Source of the DNA: Erysipelotrichaceae bacterium
GTDB taxonomy: Bacteria > Bacillota_I > Bacilli_A > RFN20 > CAG-826
Assembly (NCBI GenBank): GCA_012729405.1
Contig: JAAYDH010000050.1
Location: 1-9,152 of the forward strand
DNA length: 9,152 nucleotides
Reading direction: 5' to 3'
Shown: positions 6,116 through 9,152 of the stretch, one piece after another
Numbering within the stretch: the stretch's first letter is position 1
Layout: the number at the start of each line of letters is the position of its first letter
Notes under the pieces: model-generated
Databases searched by the model: none
Seen by the model: the letters and a program-made list of their open reading frames with translations, nothing else
What the model was told of the DNA's origin: nothing
Translations under genes and position numbers: made by a program

Positions 6116-6793
6116 ATCCATTCTTTCATCAGTGGCATCTTCATCGATATCTTCTTCTGGAACAACTTTTTCGATACGGGCTTTTTCATCTTCAGATAAG
6201 ACCTTGCTACCTTTGGTTTCAAGAGCCTTTTTCGCTTTGATGTCTTTAACCTCGTCAACGATTAACCAAACGATGAGAATAATCGTTCCGACAACCACGC
6301 AGGTGTCGGCGATATTGAAGATAAATTTCCAAACTCCGTGGAAATCAATCCAGTCGATAACTTGATAGTCGGTGAAACCATAGAATAGGCGGTCTATTAA
6401 GTTTCCAAGAGCTCCAGCGGCCAACATCACTAAGCAGATTTTTACCAGCTTAGGTAGTTTATTGTGCTTGACCACATAGATGCCGGTGATAATAGCTAAC
6501 CCAATCAGATAGACGATGATGAACATCACTCGGCTTAAAACTGGATCATCAAATCCGAGGCCGAAGGCGGCGTTAGGATTTAGGGTCACACTAATGCGGA
6601 GAAAGCCAGGAATGATTTGATAATATTCACTTGTTTCTGTGACGGGGTTGAAAAGTAACTTGTAAAAAACAAGTTTGGTAACGATATCGATAGCGAGAAA
6701 AACAAGTCCAACCCATATGAATGAGTTAAAGAACCATTTTAGAGCCTTTTTCAAGGCAATCCCAATATTGACTGGCTGTTTGTCTGATTTCAT
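6113..6793 (-). CDS. lspA: Lipoprotein signal peptidase (signal peptidase II)
   Basis: Integral membrane aspartyl protease that removes the signal peptide from diacylglyceryl-modified prolipoproteins. Four hydrophobic segments (about 21-48, 82-108, 115-137, 157-180) fit the four-helix fold. Family motifs present: DIVTK (36-40), NPNAAFG (72-78), GALGNLIDRL (127-136) with catalytic Asp134, VIDWIDF (145-151), and FNIAD (159-163) with catalytic Asp163. At 226 residues it exceeds the usual 150-170, through an N-terminal extension of about 20 residues and a charged C-terminal tail of about 46 ending in a run of Asp and Glu. The tail should be cytoplasmic. The conserved Gly of the N-x-G-A-A-F motif is Asn74 here. 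It has a good Shine-Dalgarno (GGAAGGGAG) that overlaps the ileS stop codon. The operon position next to ileS and rluD matches Bacillus. Confidence 0.95.
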   Translation of the reverse strand: MKSDKQPVNIGIALKKALKWFFNSFIWVGLVFLAIDIVTKLVFYKLLFNPVTETSEYYQIIPGFLRISVTLNPNAAFGLGFDDPVLSRVMFIIVYLIGLAIITGIYVVKHNKLPKLVKICLVMLAAGALGNLIDRLFYGFTDYQVIDWIDFHGVWKFIFNIADTCVVVGTIILIVWLIVDEVKDIKAKKALETKGSKVLSEDEKARIEKVVPEEDIDEDATDERMD

Positions 6794-6797
6794 GTCG

Positions 6798-6810
6798 CTC
6801 TCCCTTCCTA
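6798..6810 (-). promoter_or_regulatory. Shine-Dalgarno of lspA overlapping the ileS stop
   Basis: On the minus strand the ileS TAG stop runs into GGAAGGGAG, a purine-rich anti-Shine-Dalgarno match ending about 7 bases before the lspA ATG at 6793. It is the only strong ribosome binding site among the five start regions visible here. Its overlap with the upstream stop suggests that ileS and lspA are translated as a coupled pair. Confidence 0.75.
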
Positions 6811-9152
6811 TTTATGGATGACTTTGTCGCAGCGATGGCATAAGTATGTGCCATCTTCTTGAACAATTCCTTCAGATTCATAGTTCCAGCATCTCTCGCA
6901 GAAGTGACCTTGATGATGGGTGACTTTAATCAAACCACATGGGTAAGAAGCTCCACCATCTAAGGTATCAACAAAGTTGAGTTCCGAAACGATGAATAAT
7001 TTAGCAGTCGCTAATTTATCGATATCTTTAAACAAAGACAGGTATTCTTTTTTCTGTAAACGAATTTCAACCATCGCTTCTTGGCTGGAGCCGATGATCT
7101 GTTCATTACGAGCGACTTCAAGGGCTTTTAAGACATCATCGCGAAGGGCTTGAAATAATTCATATTCATTTAAGATTTCCGCTCTGGAGGGGTCTTTCTT
7201 GGCTTTTGGATAGTCTAATAACTGAACGTTAGACTCTCTTTTGCCTGGTAAGTTCCCGTTGAACTCATCCATCGTGAAAGGAAGGACCGGATTTAGAATG
7301 CGAAGCAATGCTTCACCGATCTCGTAAATGACGGTTTGAATTTGTCTTCTGGTCAAAGCATCCTTGCTGTCGCAATATAAGGAATCTTTCGAAATATCGA
7401 GATAAAAGGCGGATAAATCGCTGGAGATGAAAGTTAAGATAACGCTCAATGCGTTACTGAAGTCATAACTCTCAAAGTATCCCATCACTTGTTCCACCAC
7501 TTCGTCTAGTTTGGCGAGAATGTATCTATCAACCGGTCGGAAAGTGTCGACTTTATCTTTTGGATCAAAGTCAGCGAGATTCCAGGAGATGAACTTCAAG
7601 ACGTTTCTAATCTTGCGGTATTGCTCGGAAACTTGTTTGACAATTGATTCGCTGATGCGGACATCTTGATGGTAATCAACAGTCGCGGTCCATAAGCGGA
7701 GGATATCCGCGCCATACATATCGGCAATCTTGCTCGGATCGATGCCGTTACCTTTCGATTTCGACATCTTCTCCCATTTCTCATCCATCACCCAACCATG
7801 GGTGGCGACGGATTTAAATGGGGCTTTGCCATAGACGGCAGTGCTGATGATTAAGCTCGCATTGAACCAACCACGATATTGATCGGAACCTTCGAGATAT
7901 AAATCAGCGGGATATTTTTGACCACGTTCAATTAAGACCGCAGCAAAGCTGCTTCCCGAATCGAACCAGACATCCATAATATCTTTTTCTTTGGTGAATA
8001 AACCATGCGGAGAGTGAGGGTTGCTATAGCCCTCCGGCAGTAAGTCTTTCGCTTCTTTTTCATACCAGACGTTTGAGCCGTGTTCGCGGATTAACTCTTG
8101 GACATGCTTAAATACTTTCTCCTCGATAATTGGTTTACCATCTTCAGTATAGAAGATGGGGATTGGAACACCCCAAACTCTTTGACGAGAGATGCACCAG
8201 TCAGAACGGTCTTTAATCATATTGACCATCCTTGTTTCACCCCAAGCGGGATACCACTTGATGTTATGAATTTGTTCTAATAATTTTTTTCTAATTGGCT
8301 CGATGGAGCAGAACCATTGATCGGTTGCTCGGAAAATTAAGGGTTTACCCGTTCTCCAGTCATGTGGATAGCTATGCACCATTGTCGTGTGCTTCAAAAG
8401 GGCGCCATTATTCTTGATAAAATCAAGAACGATATCATTGCCCTTCTCGTAGAAGACACCAGCTAAAGCTTCGCCAGCCTCGGTGGTGAAATAGCCTTTC
8501 TCATCAACGGGACAATATGGTTTAATGTTATATTTTTGACAGACGACATAGTCATCAACACCATGTCCAGGAGCGGTATGGACTAATCCGGTACCAGCGT
8601 CGTTTGTGACATGAGTGCCGATTAAGAGCAAGGAATCGCGGTCATAGAAAGGATGTTGACAGACAACATATTCTAAGTCGCGGCCTTTAAATTCTTTGAG
8701 TAAAGAGATATCACCTAATTCGAGTTCATCTTTTAATCGCTCAGCAAATTCCTTAAGGAAAACCATTTTGCCTTTTGCCGTCTGGTATTCGCCATAGATG
8801 AAATCGGGGTGAGCCGAAATCGCCAAGTTGGCTGGTAAGGTCCAAGGAGTGGTTGTCCAGATGATGAGTTGAGCATCATTATCGACAATACCTTTTCCAT
8901 CCTTAACTTTGAAAGCGACATAGATGGAATGACTGGTGACATCCGCATATTCGATTTCAGCTTCCGCTAAAGCGGATTCACTAGAAGGTGACCAGTAGAC
9001 TGGTTTTAAACCCTTGTAGATGTAGCCTTTTAAAGCCATGGTGGCAAACATTTCGATTTGCTTGGCTTCGTATTCTTTTTGGAGCGTTAAGTATGGATGA
9101 TCAAAATCACCGACTAAACCAAGGCGGCGGATTTGCTCTCTTTGTCTGTTGA
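6808..9152 (-). CDS. ileS: Isoleucyl-tRNA synthetase (N-terminus outside window)
   Basis: Class I aminoacyl-tRNA synthetase that charges tRNA-Ile. The frame stays open to the window edge. Residues upstream of Met9051 (RQREQIRRLGLVGDFDHPYL and onward) match the family, so that Met is internal. 780 residues are visible; the family is about 910-930, so roughly 130-140 residues, including the HIGH motif, are missing. Visible-residue numbering: editing domain with TTTPWTLPANLAI (99-111) and GTGLVHTAPGHGVDDY (186-201); catalytic WGVPIPIF (326-333), DVWFDSGSSFA (393-403), DQYRGWFNASL (423-433) and KMSKS (461-465, bases 7756-7770); anticodon-binding helices; and a C-terminal zinc-binding unit with Cys751, 754, 771 and 774 (bases 6829-6900). 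That zinc unit marks the ordinary bacterial type. It is the first visible gene of the ileS-lspA-rluD operon. Its promoter, possibly with a T-box, would lie outside. Confidence 0.98.
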   Translation of the reverse strand, partial: NRQREQIRRLGLVGDFDHPYLTLQKEYEAKQIEMFATMALKGYIYKGLKPVYWSPSSESALAEAEIEYADVTSHSIYVAFKVKDGKGIVDNDAQLIIWTTTPWTLPANLAISAHPDFIYGEYQTAKGKMVFLKEFAERLKDELELGDISLLKEFKGRDLEYVVCQHPFYDRDSLLLIGTHVTNDAGTGLVHTAPGHGVDDYVVCQKYNIKPYCPVDEKGYFTTEAGEALAGVFYEKGNDIVLDFIKNNGALLKHTTMVHSYPHDWRTGKPLIFRATDQWFCSIEPIRKKLLEQIHNIKWYPAWGETRMVNMIKDRSDWCISRQRVWGVPIPIFYTEDGKPIIEEKVFKHVQELIREHGSNVWYEKEAKDLLPEGYSNPHSPHGLFTKEKDIMDVWFDSGSSFAAVLIERGQKYPADLYLEGSDQYRGWFNASLIISTAVYGKAPFKSVATHGWVMDEKWEKMSKSKGNGIDPSKIADMYGADILRLWTATVDYHQDVRISESIVKQVSEQYRKIRNVLKFISWNLADFDPKDKVDTFRPVDRYILAKLDEVVEQVMGYFESYDFSNALSVILTFISSDLSAFYLDISKDSLYCDSKDALTRRQIQTVIYEIGEALLRILNPVLPFTMDEFNGNLPGKRESNVQLLDYPKAKKDPSRAEILNEYELFQALRDDVLKALEVARNEQIIGSSQEAMVEIRLQKKEYLSLFKDIDKLATAKLFIVSELNFVDTLDGGASYPCGLIKVTHHQGHFCERCWNYESEGIVQEDGTYLCHRCDKVIHK

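Noticed and set aside
6808..9051. ileS starting at the Met at 9051
   Set aside because: The frame continues upstream to the window edge with 33 further residues that match conserved IleS sequence, so the Met is internal.
1..9152. CRISPR arrays, insertion sequences, toxin-antitoxin pairs, phage or defence genes
   Set aside because: No repeat arrays, transposase motifs or accessory gene families are visible; the window is filled by seven conserved housekeeping genes.

Overview
This is an ordinary housekeeping segment of a low-to-moderate GC, Firmicutes-like (Bacilli-type) bacterium. It holds a tRNA-Arg(UCU), the excision nuclease subunit UvrC, the MutS2 ATPase, RNase HIII, an RluD-family pseudouridine synthase, the lipoprotein signal peptidase LspA and most of isoleucyl-tRNA synthetase. 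RNase HIII, MutS2 next to UvrC, and the order ileS-lspA-rluD are all arrangements known from Bacillus and relatives. Trp is read as TGG throughout and TGA is a true stop (mutS2), so the code is standard and not that of Mycoplasma. I cannot name the species. An uncultured or reduced-genome Bacilli lineage is a guess.

Layout from left to right: tRNA-Arg on the minus strand, cut by one base at the window edge, with its own promoter; uvrC (minus); mutS2 (minus), whose TGA stop overlaps the uvrC ATG as ATGA; a very short divergent promoter region; rnhC (plus), the only plus-strand gene; rluD (minus), convergent with rnhC and overlapping it by 9 bp; lspA (minus); ileS (minus), whose N-terminal part lies outside the window. 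No stretch longer than about 80 bases lacks a gene, and there is no insertion sequence, CRISPR array, prophage or other accessory element.

Functionally there are two groups. mutS2-uvrC and rnhC form a genome-maintenance group: recombination or collision handling, nucleotide excision repair, and removal of RNA from RNA-DNA hybrids. ileS-lspA-rluD form a translation and envelope operon: tRNA charging, lipoprotein maturation and 23S rRNA pseudouridylation.

I did not find a previously undescribed system. The most unusual signal is the mutS2/rnhC divergent region. A 14-bp perfect palindrome sits exactly midway between the two start codons, and extended -10 elements at near mirror positions would make both mRNAs leaderless. 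Secondary points are a degenerate Smr motif in MutS2, an unusual LspA with a charged tail, and a general scarcity of Shine-Dalgarno sequences.
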